In this document: piece after piece, positions 20,303-32,175 of the stretch | How positions within the stretch are numbered: position 1 is the first letter of the stretch | How the letters are laid out: every line of letters begins with the position of its first letter | NCBI GenBank assembly: GCA_026075535.2 | Contig: AP026550.1 | Span: 4,712,001 to 4,776,000, forward strand | DNA: 64,000 nt | Source of the DNA: Tricholoma matsutake | Lineage: Eukaryota; Basidiomycota; Agaricomycetes; Agaricales; Tricholomataceae | Direction: 5' to 3' | Translations under genes and position numbers: made by a program | Notes under the pieces: generated by a model | What the model was told of the DNA's origin: nothing | Databases searched by the model: none | The model's input: the letters and a program-made list of their open reading frames with translations, nothing else

Positions 20303-22608
20303 TGGACGATCCTAGTGTCCTCAAAGAAATGATCCGCATCCAACATTTGATAGTGGGCGATGAGGCGTTCACAAAGCTGGGGCACCCTGTTGAGGAAAAT
20401 GGTGTTTGGATTGGAGGGACCGCATGGGAGCGCTGCAATGGGTTGAGTGGTGTCAAGGGGAGCCGATGCTACACTCTGGTACCTTCCCATCAATGTTCTC
20501 GCTGATTGGTATTGCCGACGGCCTCGGCCAAGGTTGCTGATCATACTCTTGATGAGCATCAAGAGGTGACATTGTGAAGGTACGCCCAATTATTTACTAC
20601 ATTACAATTGATTCTGATGGAACTCAGATCGCTGGGAAAGTTGGCATGGCGGGAATTCAAAAACATGCACCAGTCAAATTTGTCCAATGTCTTGAACTGC
20701 TTGCAGAGGCCACCAACATGCCACGAATTGGTGTCTCGGATAACTGCACTTACCCCACCATGCAGTTGAACCTTGCATCTGTTATCCAAAGGGATGGATG
20801 TGAAAGTATGTCTTTGTCTACATACTTATAGTATTGTAAATTTATGCAGGTTTTTTATCATAGCGACTGACATGAGCCCAGACATGGGTCACTTTGGTCA
20901 GAAAAATGGCCATATTGACCAGAAGGATAACCCAGGTGCAGAGACTGCAATGCTTTCACTTGTCGCTGTGCCAGCTGACAAGGGATACAAATCTGGTTGC
21001 TTTAACTTATTGAGCATGGGACTCTACATCAAGCTAGATCTGTTCAAGCTAATGAGATTTAGCAGCCTTTGCAAGCATGGTGGCATTCCACCTTGATCCC
21101 CACCAGGAAAACCTCCTGCAGTCTGCAGATTTGGCATGCAGAATAATGGTCATTATGTATCCCCTGGCATCTATGCTTTCTCAATCAGCCAATCATCATG
21201 CAGGCTTTGGGTTGCTCCCAAATGGCAAGATCTTCACCTTGGCTCCTCAGATGACAAGTGTGCTGTGAGTCACAATCTATGTATGCTTTTGCTGATATGC
21301 TGATATTTCTTTTTGCTTTTTGCTTAGAGAGGATGCTTATGATCCCATCAAACCTTCAAACAATTATTTCCTACAACAACTTCCCATCAAATGCCATGCA
21401 CACATCGATCCAAAGATTTTCCTGAGTGCTTTTTCTGCCCAGATGGATGGAAATCATGTCCATGCCAAGGATTGGCTGCATGCCCCCACAGGATATACAC
21501 ATTCTGTACCAGAAGAACAAGAGGATCCAAGCATAATGGATGCTGACTGTCAATCAATTGATGCCATAAAATTTGCGGTGTCAGAGTTCTTGGAACAGGA
21601 AGCAGATGGTGCAAAGTTCATTCCACATTTGGTTGAAAGAGATATCAGGCCTTTTCAAAGAGCCACTAAGAGGGATGGCCCCTCAAGAAAGAGAAAGGGT
21701 ATGAATCTATCCCCTTTAACATAAGGATTATGTTGAGCAATGTCTAGCTCATACAAGTCAGAATAAAACCAATACATCTACCATTGCTTCAAAGTGTATG
21801 TATTCACGACTTATAAATTTGATTTTATTGGGTAACATGTTATATCTTAGGACAACGCACTAAGCAAGATTAAAGTTCAATGCCATCTAATGATTATCCT
21901 GTAGCTGGCCAAGCTGCATTAAATTTAATCATGAATGCCTTTGACAAATGACTGCCTGATGTGAATGAGAGAAGACTGCCAGACATGGATATAGGTTAAG
22001 TGATTGTACTTTAATATTAACTTTGGTTACTGACAACTGAAACACAGATGGCCCTGTGGCAATGACATCTACAATTCATCAGCAAGAGCACATTTTGATT
22101 GCTGACTTCCAAACTTTGAGCTTGCAGAGGATTCACCATGCGTGAAGCAAGCCATAAACTGGCAAGGTTGCAAGGTAGGAAATGTACTGTTTCAGGCCCA
22201 CTTCCCATACAAAAAATCTTGGAGCTCCAGGATTTTAATTTGAGTTGCTGTAGTGATGCAAAATTTGCCAACTTGTGAATGATGGAAAGAACCCTCCTCT
22301 AAACTTCCCAAATATTGGTGAGCTGACAGCACTGCTTATATGTGGTAATTTAGCAAACGTGGGAGTGGTGGAAAAACCTACAGTCCAACAGATGGCAAGG
22401 CTGATGTTTGAGTGCTATACTCAGCTTGCAATGCCTTGGTATTGTCAAATCACCGAATCCTTCTGTTCAAGAGGTTGAGATCAGACTTTCATTCTTGCAC
22501 AACTATCTTGAGACCAATCTCACTGCAGAGGAGAAGGAGTTGATTGGCTATGATATTGATATGTTAGAGCATGGCCTTTGTAAATATACACAACTTGTAA
22601 AGAAATAG
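20303..22608 (+). pseudogene. TET/JBP-like 2-oxoglutarate dioxygenase relic
   Basis: The core is at about 20840-21270. An HxD-type GHIDQKD (about 20915) is followed by YKSGCFNLLSMGLYIKLD and FSSLCKHGGIPP, then, after a one-base frame change near 21095, ADLACRIMVIMYP. This order (HxD, a strand pair with L-GLYI-L, HGG, then an Arg in a YR/CR-MxxxYP context) matches the double-stranded beta-helix of fungal TET/JBP enzymes, which oxidise 5-methylcytosine. An intron (GTGAGT from about 21265 to TTAG near 21328) leads to a C-terminal exon at 21329-21702. Further pieces at 22280-22608 (NFPNIGELTALLICGNLANV; LTAEEKELIGYDIDMLEH) look like its accessory C-terminal domain. The first 200 bp can also be read on the minus strand, so the 5' boundary is uncertain. 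Several frame breaks make it non-functional. Confidence 0.55.
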
Positions 22609-22624
22609 CACGGCATAGTTATCA

Positions 22625-23259
22625 TTTGTAAATGTGTCTTGTAACAATTCCTTGTTAATATCTTGAGAATCATTGTACATACTGTAATATTCAATATTGT
22701 GCAATGCAACTTTGTTGTTACAGATTATTTCATATCAGCTGCACCCCATTTATCTTCTCCCTGTGACGATCAGGATAGTATTACCACCAGGCTGATCTCT
22801 GGAATCACTATGACCGTGGCTTGTATTGCACTGATGAATTTGTATAAAGCTAACACACATGAGCCATTGTTAATATAGACACTATTCTCACCTGAATTAT
22901 ATCTTGTGGTGTTGAAGCTACATTGATTGGGATCTGAGGTAGTTCATGAGAAGCATCCATATCCATGGCATGCCCACAACCAGTTTGTTAAATATTCCAA
23001 AGTAAAGCTAATGGCTCACTCAGAACTGACTGTGGTACTAGCAACAGTAGATTCAGCCATCTTTGTGCTCATCGTTAGTTACAGAGATAAGACTTTGATA
23101 AAATGTTGCAAGATGTCCACATTTGATCTTGAAACCACGTGATTTTTTGTTGATGTTTCAACATACTCACCCATCGTCTTGCACATAACCAGTATACAAT
23201 TACTTTGCACTTTGCTTCTCGTGAACATGTTGTTACAGATACTCATCACTTTCTGTTGC
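22625..23259. other. Sequence without a recognised gene
   Basis: Only short frames are present. The stretch runs up to the LINE insertion site and resumes at 27171. It may be the 3' flank of the dioxygenase relic. Confidence 0.4.
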
Positions 23260-23817
23260 CTTTGTATTGCTCAATTTGTTTTTTTTTTTGGGTCAAAAAT
23301 TTATAATGCGGTGCCCGAACACAGTCTGCAGCAGAGACATACAAGCAGAGTACACTACACCTAGCCCAAGTCCTCCTCCTGCTGATCTTCGCACCAACCA
23401 CCTGGATGACTGCAATGACCACTAAGGGGGCCCCCTTTATCGAGTAAATGGACTTGCCAGTGGTGGCGTACCGACAACCCGAGCTGGACGATGTCATGTT
23501 CCCCGAGACTCTATGGGTATGAGTGCAAGATTTAGGGGAGACTGCCGCCCCAACGTGAGCCTCTCAGCTCAGAAAGGAGAGCATATTCGACTGAGTTGTC
23601 ATAACGCATAACCGACAGGGGATCTGGAAGCGCTCAGGCGCCTCCCCAAACCAGAACCTGGTGTTGTGTCCCCCCACCCTGACAGTCGCTCCTGAACATG
23701 GGCAGGCCCCCTTTATGAGGGTTAATGGACTCGTCAGCTGCTATCTACAGCCACTGCCGGACATACCAATCACACTAGCCAGGACCAGACATGGGTCATA
23801 TGCCCTGTGCACACAAC

Positions 23818-25902
23818 TTATCCTGGATCCCACGCGAGTGGGGTGAACGACCCTAGTGCAGGGTTATTGTCCAAGAATTCATGGAAGCCTTCGACAGAGT
23901 CTGGGCTTGCATGAGTCTCTTTGCGATCTACTGCAGAGCATACATGTAATAAATGGTCCCAAGTTTGTATCTCAGGGCCAAGGCACCAACATTGGTACTC
24001 CCCATTGAGGGAGAGATGATGATGATATTCCCCTATGGGAGCATGGCCAGTGATCATACGAGTAGCACAAGAAGTGCCAGTGGTGCTGGTTCTGATGACT
24101 TTCAGCCAAGGCCCACCTTTGTGAGTCGAGGGTAAAACCAGCTTTCCTCCCACTCCTTTGAGTTGGTAGAAGTGCCATCCATGATACCCTGGTTCAGAGA
24201 ACCGCATGTGCCATTCCTTACAAACCGCTTTTTTGACCTGGTTTTTAAGGTAGTCTAAAGACATCCATGGGTGTCTGCCCAGAACATGGTTTCAGATCTA
24301 TAAGGGACTCGATGCCCATGATGGAATCTGAGAAGATAACCAACTTTTTGCAACCCTTACTGCAAGCAGCAGAGACACCCAGTTGGAGAGCAAATAATTC
24401 GACTTCCAGGGGGGTTCTTCTCCCAGAAGCTGAGACAATACGGTCCACCTGTTCTCCCAGTCCGAAAACTAGAGTACAGGCAACTGCTTGGAATTTGGCA
24501 TCGGTGGGCACAGATGTGTCCACTGCAACAATGAGAGTGTTATCCTCCACCTGAGCAGCAGCCCAAGCCTTATTGAGGTCACTCCTGTAAGAACTCCTCA
24601 CTTCATTCTCCTTGGAGGTGAGGCAATGAGAGGAAAAACGAGTGGGGAACAAGTCCTTCACTCTGTTTCCAGACGTGTTTTCATCCCCAAAGGGGTCAAA
24701 TTCATTGCCTGGTACAAGGGCCAGAGCTGTAGCCAAAGCGACAGATGGGCCTTGCAGTGTTAGTGTGTTGAGCACATCTCCTCCCCAGAGACCTAGCTCA
24801 TGAGGGTGGGTGGTGCCAACATGATTGTGCCCTAAGATCGCTCTTAGGGGGTGAGATGGGGCCAGCAGTGGGGTTCTGTATACCCCTCTATTGACTAGTC
24901 TGCGCAGTAACAGCTGCATGGGCAGCAGTCCTGCAATACTTTCCAAACCACCAATTGGGGTGGTACAGAATGCACCAAGGATCCACTGTGCAGCAATGGA
25001 CTGCACCTGGGCCAATGTTTTAATGACACCCTTGACACGTGCACCCTTGAAGTGCCAGAGTCTCAGTCCATACGTCATGATGGGTACAACGCATGAATGG
25101 TAAAGAAGGCATTTCTGCATGGGATTCAACCCCCTCACAGAATTGCCAAGCATTCCCATTGCCCTCACTGTGGTGATGGCTTTGGTGGAGTAGAATCATG
25201 TATGCTCCTTGAAGGAGAGTTTGCGATCAAAAAAGAACCCCAGGTACCTCCAGGTAACCTTGGGTTTGAGAGGGGAGTTGCCTGTATAGGGGGCAAATCC
25301 AAGGTCTATCAATAGAGGAGTGAAGCTCCTCGTCCTTGAGAAATGAAATTGTTGCTTCTTCTGAAGAGCTTCATGATGGGCGTTGAATATAATGCCAATA
25401 AGACTGGGGACAAAGCAGACCCTTGTCCCACTCCCACATCGGCTGCAAAGGAGCCAGATGAGAAGGCATTCCATTTGTAGGTTGTCTTGTGACCGACCAA
25501 GTACAAACGGAAGAAGTTCACCACTTGTGCAGGGAATCCCGACTGAGAGATTATTTCCAACAGAACCTGGTGGTTCAGGGAGGGGAAAAATTGAGCAATG
25601 TTGAAAGTGACAACACTCGTTTTGAGTCCTGCCCTGACAAGGTGAGTGAGGTAGATTCCTGCATCCTCAGTGGAACACTGGGCGACTTCTCCGAACTGGT
25701 TCTGTTCGAAGGCCTCATGTGCCACTCCGTCGAATTGAAGTCGTCTGGACAACATCTTCTCAACCAATTTGCCCAGAGTGTTCAGCAGCACAATGGGCCT
25801 GAACGACTTTGGCGTAGAATAGTTAGGTTTCCCTGGTTTTGGGATGATTACCAATAGGGATTCCTTAAAGTGGGCAGGCCAATGGCCAGCAGTGATGCAC
25901 AC
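23818..25902 (-). pseudogene. LINE ORF2: reverse transcriptase, RNase H, zinc knuckle
   Basis: The N-terminal RT fingers read IIPKPGKPNYSTPKSFRPI near 25840. The palm has FNIAQFFPSLNH near 25600 and GVGQGSALSPVLLALY near 25430. The segment that should carry the catalytic YxDD is missing: the frame passes from SNNFISQ to HFSRTRSF near 25330 and continues IDLGFAPYTGN...YLGFFFDRKL. An RNase H domain (VDTSVPTDAKFQAVAC, VELFALQLGVSAACSKG, IFSDS) is at about 24580-24290. A C-terminal CxC...H...C motif (CWCLGP...HLLHVC) is near 23960. Frame breaks lie near 25309, 25196 and 24250. The domain order fits Tad1/I-type LINEs. This copy cannot make active RT. Confidence 0.8.
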
Positions 25903-27064
25903 CTCAGTGATGCAGGTGATGAGACCTGCAACCTCTGGGTTGCTACACCAGTGTTTTAGGTGTGACCATGTAACATGATCAGGACCTGGAGCAGAATGGG
26001 CAAAGTTTAGGGTGCCCCTTGTGGGACGCCCTATTGGGGACTTCGGGAGTTTTCGTCGGGGAGCATTGCCCTGACTACTCGCCCCTATTGACTATCAGCA
26101 GTGGAGGTCAGCCTCACTATGGGCCCATAGGCCCTCCCCATTTGGTGCAGCTTGACATCATTGCTTAGCAGATTCCCTTGCTAATTCTGGGAGGGCACCA
26201 AGCTTGTCAATGTCTTACACAATCGGGCTCCCGGGGGGCACCATTACCCAGCCCCTTTTTACAATGGTGTATTCTAAGGATAGCCCGATCTCCCATATTG
26301 GGTAGGAGTCAACTGTCTCGCACTTGATACAACTGAGATATCACCCTAGATGGCCCCAACACTATGGAATCAACTTAAGCCCACACCCCTGCCTATTATT
26401 CGGGAGTGGACTGACAGTGGATTTAGTTCTCTTGAGCCCAGGGAGGGGGACTACCCCATCTGGCTACAGCCCAGTGGTGCTATGGCACTACCCATTCCTG
26501 CTTTTCCTGTTCCCAGGCATGTGGTTCACTGATGCTATTAGCACAGATCCCCACATGTCCCAGATCACTGTCTTGCCATGAGCCAACCAGCTTGTGCAAC
26601 CCCAAGAGGAGCCAGAGTTGTTTCACCCATAGCGATCCAAGATCTGCTGTATGAGTTACTACCCATGACTAACATCCCACCACATGTTTGTCATGCTCGT
26701 GGGAGCCGGGTATCCTGTCAATCCCATTTTGGATTGTCGGATTGTTATCACCCCGATTCCTGGTCTTATCATCCCCTATCCTTTCGGTCCCTAAGGGGCA
26801 TCACCACATATGGCTACTTGGGGTTACGGATCTCCAGGCACTTCTAGCGGCTTTTTTACATGGATCTCACCCACAGACTCTATTGTTACCCTTCATTGAT
26901 CCGATCACAGGGGCGCCAGTATCCCAGCTGCAAACCGGCTTTACCAAGGCCGGACCATTAGTGATTACATTTCACATGGTTTAGTCAGTGCAGTCACATA
27001 ATGTCATCGGATCCTCCCACGTCTGACAATCCATGGTGGTTGCAACCTTGTATCATGGGTAGTT

Positions 27065-27152
27065 GCATGAGAAGGAATCGAACCCCCAACCTTTTGGCAG
27101 TGCACATGCTGCCAGGAGCAGGCAGCAATGTAACCACTATGCCACCTGCCCC
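27065..27152 (-). other. tRNA-like head at the LINE 5' end
   Basis: On the minus strand a box A-like TGGCATAGTGG (27134-27144) and a box B GGTTCGATTCC (27074-27084) have tRNA spacing. A 6-bp GCTGCC/GGCAGC stem with a 7-nt loop sits where the anticodon arm belongs, and the T-stem pairs. The acceptor does not pair and U33 is absent. This looks like a SINE-type Pol III head at the 5' boundary of the insertion. Confidence 0.7.
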
Positions 27153-27259
27153 TTCTTTGTATTGCTCATTTAACTTATGCTATATCTTTAACGTTCAAGT
27201 AAGTCTGCACATGCTCAAAGAAAGATGCTTTCTCATATGCTATTAGTAATGGATCTTTC

Positions 27260-28850
27260 GATGGACTTAGTTCATCTTGGTCTTTTGGTGTTCCTACTGA
27301 TAGTCCAAGCCAGTCAAAGCTTGTTATGCAATCTTCAAATAGCCTGGATTCCAGTCAGAATAACTGGATTCCAGGAGGTACCAACCCTAGTTGGGTGAGG
27401 GGGAACATATGTGGAGTTGGCCAGGGGATGGGGGACGTGGTGTTGGAAGGGAAAAGTATTTTGGAGAATGTCAAGTTGGGGGTGGAGGGTGCGACGGGGG
27501 AGATGGTTGAGGAGGCATGTAGAGCGGCGTTGTTTCATGAATTCGTGAGGGATTTGTTGGAGGGGTATGAGACAATACTTGGTGGTGGAGGTGCAGTGGT
27601 GTTGTATTGAGTGGTGGGTGGAAGCAGAGGCTCGCCATTGCGAGAGTGAGGTTGAGGAATCTGAGCATTCTGGTGCTCGGTTGGTTTTTCATTTTCATTT
27701 CATGTTTCGTTTACTCACATTTTCTTTTTTTTTTCAAATAGATGAAGCTACATCCACCCTAGACCCCACCTCTCGCATCCTGGTATTCGAAGCCCTTGAG
27801 CGCTAGTGCAAGAACAAGACAACCATTGTATCACTCACGATCTTTTGCAGATCCAACCAAAGGACTTTGTATACATTCTCAAGGATGGGATGGTTGTCAA
27901 ACAAGGGTTTTGGTATGATTTGGAGGCTGAACCAAAATAAGGATATGAAGGGGAGGGTGTGGGTGAATTCTGTGAGATGATCAAAGCACAGCGTAGGACT
28001 GGGGGTTTCCTCCTGGAGAAGAGCCCCTGTCAAGAACCATTCCTCGCCCGATCAGAACCTGCACCCATCCAATCCTTTTCCGCACCTCAAACCAGACTTT
28101 TGTCTACGCCTTCCGATTTCATTCCCGGCCACCTTGCACTGCCCACACTGCTGTGCACCAGGCCGCCTTGTACAGTATCCACGGCTGCCTTCCCAAGGCT
28201 GCCATCTAGTTTTGCAAATTTGACTATGGATTCCTGTGTGGCCTCCACTAGGTAATTTATCTACGCAGTCGAGACACTGCCACAGTTCCTGTTTCCGTCC
28301 CGCTTTTATTCTGGACTCTAGTATTTAAGTTTAGCTAGTTTCGCCTTGTATTCCTTCAGTTTGTATATCGACATAGACTCGACTTTATCCTGCCCATCTA
28401 AAACCTCCTTCTACTCCAACCCCTGTCCTCTAAGAGTCTGAACTCCATTCGACTCAACCTCTAGTCACCCTCTGAAGTTCTAGTCCCATCTGAACTTAAC
28501 CTAAGTCCCTCTGTACTCCTCCCTGCTTTTACCTGCACTTTCCCGCTCCTACCTCTAAACCTTTGACTTGAAATTAGGACACCAGACGAGGTGAAGGGTG
28601 CAGCTTCTTACAAGCTGAAGCCAAGTCCTTTCCGTTTCCCCTTCTGCAGAATCTGCATCGACCCGACAATCTTCTGCTATCATCACCCACAGTGTCCGGT
28701 CGGATTCCAAAGCAGCCTCTAGGATCAGTTCTTAACAGCCCCCTTGAACCATCACCTCCAAGGAGGAAGTCCATGCACTTCTCAATGCCAATGCTGACGA
28801 TGAACAGGAACCTATTTTCAACCTCGCAGTCAATATTAAACCAATAGTCC
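27260..28850 (+). pseudogene. Ste6-like ABC transporter, nucleotide-binding domain relic
   Basis: One frame reads VVLEGKSILENVKLGV (Q-loop side) to FVRDLLEGYETILGGGG. After a frame change near 27600 it reads LSGGWKQRLAIARVRLRN (ABC signature). A probable intron (about 27685-27740) precedes DEATSTLDPTSRILVFEALE (Walker B and D-loop), then KDFVYILKDGMVVKQGF, all in broken frames. The linker GEFCEMIKAQRRTGGFLLEK continues up to 28027 and resumes after the solo LTR with PLEPSPPRRKSMHF. Gln-to-Trp in the signature, stops and frameshifts show decay. The nearest family known to me is fungal a-factor/mating pheromone exporters (ABCB type). Only the region after the Walker A is present. Confidence 0.75.
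28028..28737 (+). repeat. Solo LTR related to the Gypsy element
   Basis: It starts TGTCAAGAACC, ends GGATCAGTTCTTAACA and is flanked by GCCCC at 28023-28027 and 28738-28742. It aligns along its length with the reverse complement of the LTRs at 39085 and 50248. It sits in the linker-coding part of the ABC transporter pseudogene. No internal sequence remains. Confidence 0.9.
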
Positions 28851-28959
28851 ATGTACCTACATTATAATATAACCTGGAAATGTCAGGTGTTTGCATTATA
28901 GTCCCTCTATGCCTGTGCCACCATTGAGCACATTATAATGCATGCTACTATCTATATTA

Positions 28960-31675
28960 GTACTGTATATTATTCCAGTGCAGTGCAGTGCAGGTCTTAC
29001 ATAAGCACCCTTTTGGGATTAAGTTGGAGTAATCTAAAATGGAAATGCTTCTTATATAATCACCTTTCCTGGAATTAAATCAATCCAAAATGGAAATAAT
29101 CAAAATAGCAACTAAAAATACTAATTAGCTCTAATCTTGTTTCATATCCTTGTCCATATCCTCCTCCTCCTCCAGGTCCAATTCTACCTCTATTTCCTGA
29201 AAAGATTCACCAGTTTCATTGGCCACATCATCGAGATGATCCTTCAGGGCTTCATGCACCCTAGCTCGAACAGGCACCCACTTTTCTGCCCATAGCTGTG
29301 CCCTCATTCTCTTGGTCTCTGCCTGCTCTGTGGCTTATGCGAGCAGCCCTTCGGTCAGCATTTCCAAATCTGTATGATGGTCGGATGCCTGGTATTCCCA
29401 CTACCTTGCCTTCCACTGGCAAAACTCCAGCACCCGTCGCATCTCCTCTTCCAGCAATATGACCTCCTCCTGCCACTGTTCTGCCCTTGCCCTTGCCTTT
29501 GCCCATTTGACACGTATGCAATCATGCATAACTCCCTCCTCTGCCATGCTTACAGAGTACCATATCCATGACAGCATCTGATGCCCTTCTCCCACTGCCA
29601 GCCTAGCAGTAGAAACCATTTGTAATAGCTGCCCCTCGCCACCTGGTACCTATCCTGCCAGCCAGTGTGCATGCTCCTCAGCATCCTTTTCTTGCTGTGT
29701 TTGGACCCTTTCACCTATCCCTCGAACGTCCTCTAGCTGCAGCTCTCGCAGAGTTTCCTCCCAACCCCAGGCCCCCAAATTTGCAAAAGTGCCTTATGTG
29801 CGACCTGGTAGCAATCCCAGGCAGAATTGATTTTTGCATCAATTTGGTGTAGGAGGCTTTGTGATCAAGTGAAGGCTTGCTGGCTGTGTGCCCCAGAATT
29901 CTTGAATTTGACGGCTAGCATTTGAGTACGTAGTTGCCAGTGAAGATCCTCCAGCACATCAAATGCATGCGCATAGTGCAATCAATCTTCAATTAGAGGG
30001 ATGCCTGATAGGCAGATTGTATCCCGAACCTGCGCATCGAAGAATGAGGGCAGGTGGAGCGCCATGAGCTCTGGGCATGAGGTGTCATTGTTGGATGCTT
30101 TTGAGGTAGTGCGAGCTAGGTGGGCCCAAAGCCCAGGCATATATGTTGGTTGTATTTCTCACAAGTGTTGGATCCTCTTCAATAAATTCGTTCACTTTTC
30201 CTGCAGCAACATTTCTTGAGTTGGAGTCTTATTTCTTTTGCTCACCTCTGCCTGCAGAGTGAGCCTGAGATCTTTTGTTAGTTACTTGGAGGTTAGTAAA
30301 TGAAACACTCTCATACTGTGCATCCTCAATGGCCAGCCCCGAGACAACAAAGCTGGCAGGGCTTATATTGGATGGAACCCCACCTTGTTTGGCCAATTCA
30401 TGCTCTTCAGCCACAAGCTGTTGATGGATTTTGTTCACACTTACAGCTGTGCTTAGCTATCAGGCAGGTGCCATGGAATCAAAGGTAAAAGAAGCTTACA
30501 TGTCTCTGGCAGCTTGTATGGACTTGGCTTTGCATGGTCATCCTCCCATTCCCATACCATCCTTTCCCATTCAACTAACTTCTGACCATGCTCATGTAAT
30601 CCCTCTGTGAATAGATGGAATGCATGCCAATGAACAATGGCTTGTGGTATTGCAAGGACCATGCGTCAAAGGAGGTTAGCCCCTTTAAGTAAATCAGAAC
30701 ATGGCTAACAACATTATACTCATTACAAGTTACTGCTCACCAAGGTCCTTTGTTTTCTTGAAGTTTGAAAACCCCATGAAATCATCAAGCATATCATGAC
30801 AAGCGCCAGGGCCCATCTGGCTTGTGCTCCATGCTGCACCGTTCAGCCATGACCAGTTCCTCTCGACACCCTTGCCATCTGTCTGTCCCACCCATTTGGC
30901 ATAGTTGAATGAAAAGGGTCCATGGCAAACCACAGTATGAGGTGGAAGGTGGAACTTTGGCACCTTGTAATGTATTGCTGGCATTTGAGCAAACTGCAGA
31001 TGAGCAGGCATTTCCTTCAGGCATTCCCACAAGTTCTTGTACTATTGGCAGGCTATGTCATAAGAAACGATGAGGGAAAGAAGAACGACACCCATAACGC
31101 TCAAGAGGAATATGTAATCCATGTTTGAATACCTGCCGAGCACTCAGTAATACCACAAGTGAGAGCATTAGAAATGAACCTCTCGCCTTTTTGAAGGTCG
31201 CCGGTACCATTGGGTCAAAACATCTCATGATGCACACAGTTGACCAAACCAACCCCAGTAGCATGCAGGCCCTTGGACTTCTTGCTATTAGCTAACCAAA
31301 GGGCCGCAAACCCAACACAGTGGCTTATCTATCACTCATCAGCAGTGGAGAAGGCTTTATACAACTCCAAAACATACCTCCTCCTGATCAATGTATTTTG
31401 ACAAGTGGGCAAGGTATTCATCGCTCTTCACGAAGTAAGCAAACCCAGGGCCAAGTGAAGGGTCCACAGCATTGGATGACCGCATGCAGCCGTTGAGCCA
31501 AAAGTTTGCATCTTGCAACAGGATCAACTTGAAGGCTTTGGTGTTTCATTCCGAATTCTTCATGTTCAGTGGTTCCTATGGTGCCATTGTCACCAGCCAT
31601 TGGAATACAAAGAAATAACTCACCTTCTGCCCTCCCCCGTAGGAAATGCCCACAGCTAGAGCTCACCCTCACCAG
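28960..31675 (-). pseudogene. KDZ transposase, catalytic and C-terminal parts
   Basis: Pieces read leftward in family order. DPSLGPGFAYFVKSDEYLAHL is near 31470 and WLANSKRSKGLRATGVGLVN near 31290. SYDIACQW is at about 31045, here broken. VPKFHLPPH, FSFNYAKWVGQTDGKGVERNW and MGPGACHDMLDDFMGFSNF lie at 30950-30780. MVLAIPQAIVHWHAFHLFTEGL is at 30662-30590. The C-terminal helical region includes LSWIWY and RVKWAKARARAEQWQEE at 29600-29430. These are hallmark KDZ motifs. Multiple stops and introns are present. The upstream part is cut by element K3 at 31676. Confidence 0.85.
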
Positions 31676-31890
31676 CAGTACTTTACACTCCCCCCCCCCA
31701 GTCTGAGCAGACTCCGCTTGGACACACTTGGACACTCGGACTCTGCTCAGATTGCACTCGGACTGCACTTGGACTTTGCTTGGACAACATCAATTGTGCA
31801 TTTATTTACACCTTTTAAAGTACTGACCAAGTAAAGTCAGAGTTCCAGTCTTAGAGAAAGTCTTATAAGTCTCACAAAATGATGTGTGCA

Positions 31891-31973
31891 CAGCAGGAAT
31901 TGAACCAACAGCCTTCTGGACTAGCAATCACATGACAACAAAACATGCACACTCTACCACTTAAGCCAAGTAG
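31891..31973 (-). other. tRNA-like module in K3, left side, outward-facing
   Basis: Minus strand: box A-like TGGCTTAAGTGGTAG (31954-31968) and box B-like GGTTCAATTCC (31896-31906). It lies 215-297 bp from the left end and faces that end. Confidence 0.7.
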
Positions 31974-32175
31974 TCATTTAAAGTTACATACATTATATCT
32001 ATTTATTACTGAAATCTAATTTGTTATATATCATGAATAGATTATTAAATTGACCCCCTCACATCTGTGCGAGGGGTAATTAATATGGGTAATTAATATG
32101 TATACTACTAAGCCCTCCCCTCACAAGCTCAAGGGGAGGGGGCCATAACTATCAATTATAAAAATAAATTAAAAA

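Larger units (their letters stand above)
23277..27154 (-). mobile_element. Tad-like LINE, defective copy
   Basis: A duplication of about 16 bp (CTTTGTATTGCTCA-ATTT) flanks it at 23260-23276 and 27155-27170. The 3' end, on the left in window coordinates, has a poly(A) tract and a tail like that of family S (TTATAAATT-TTGACCC on the element strand). RT, RNase H and C-terminal zinc pieces are present but in broken frames. The 5' end begins with a tRNA-like segment. A stretch near 26230-26290 matches the family S leader (complement of GGGGGCACCAT-ACCCAGCCCC). The copy is therefore either chimeric or the parent of family S. Confidence 0.8.
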
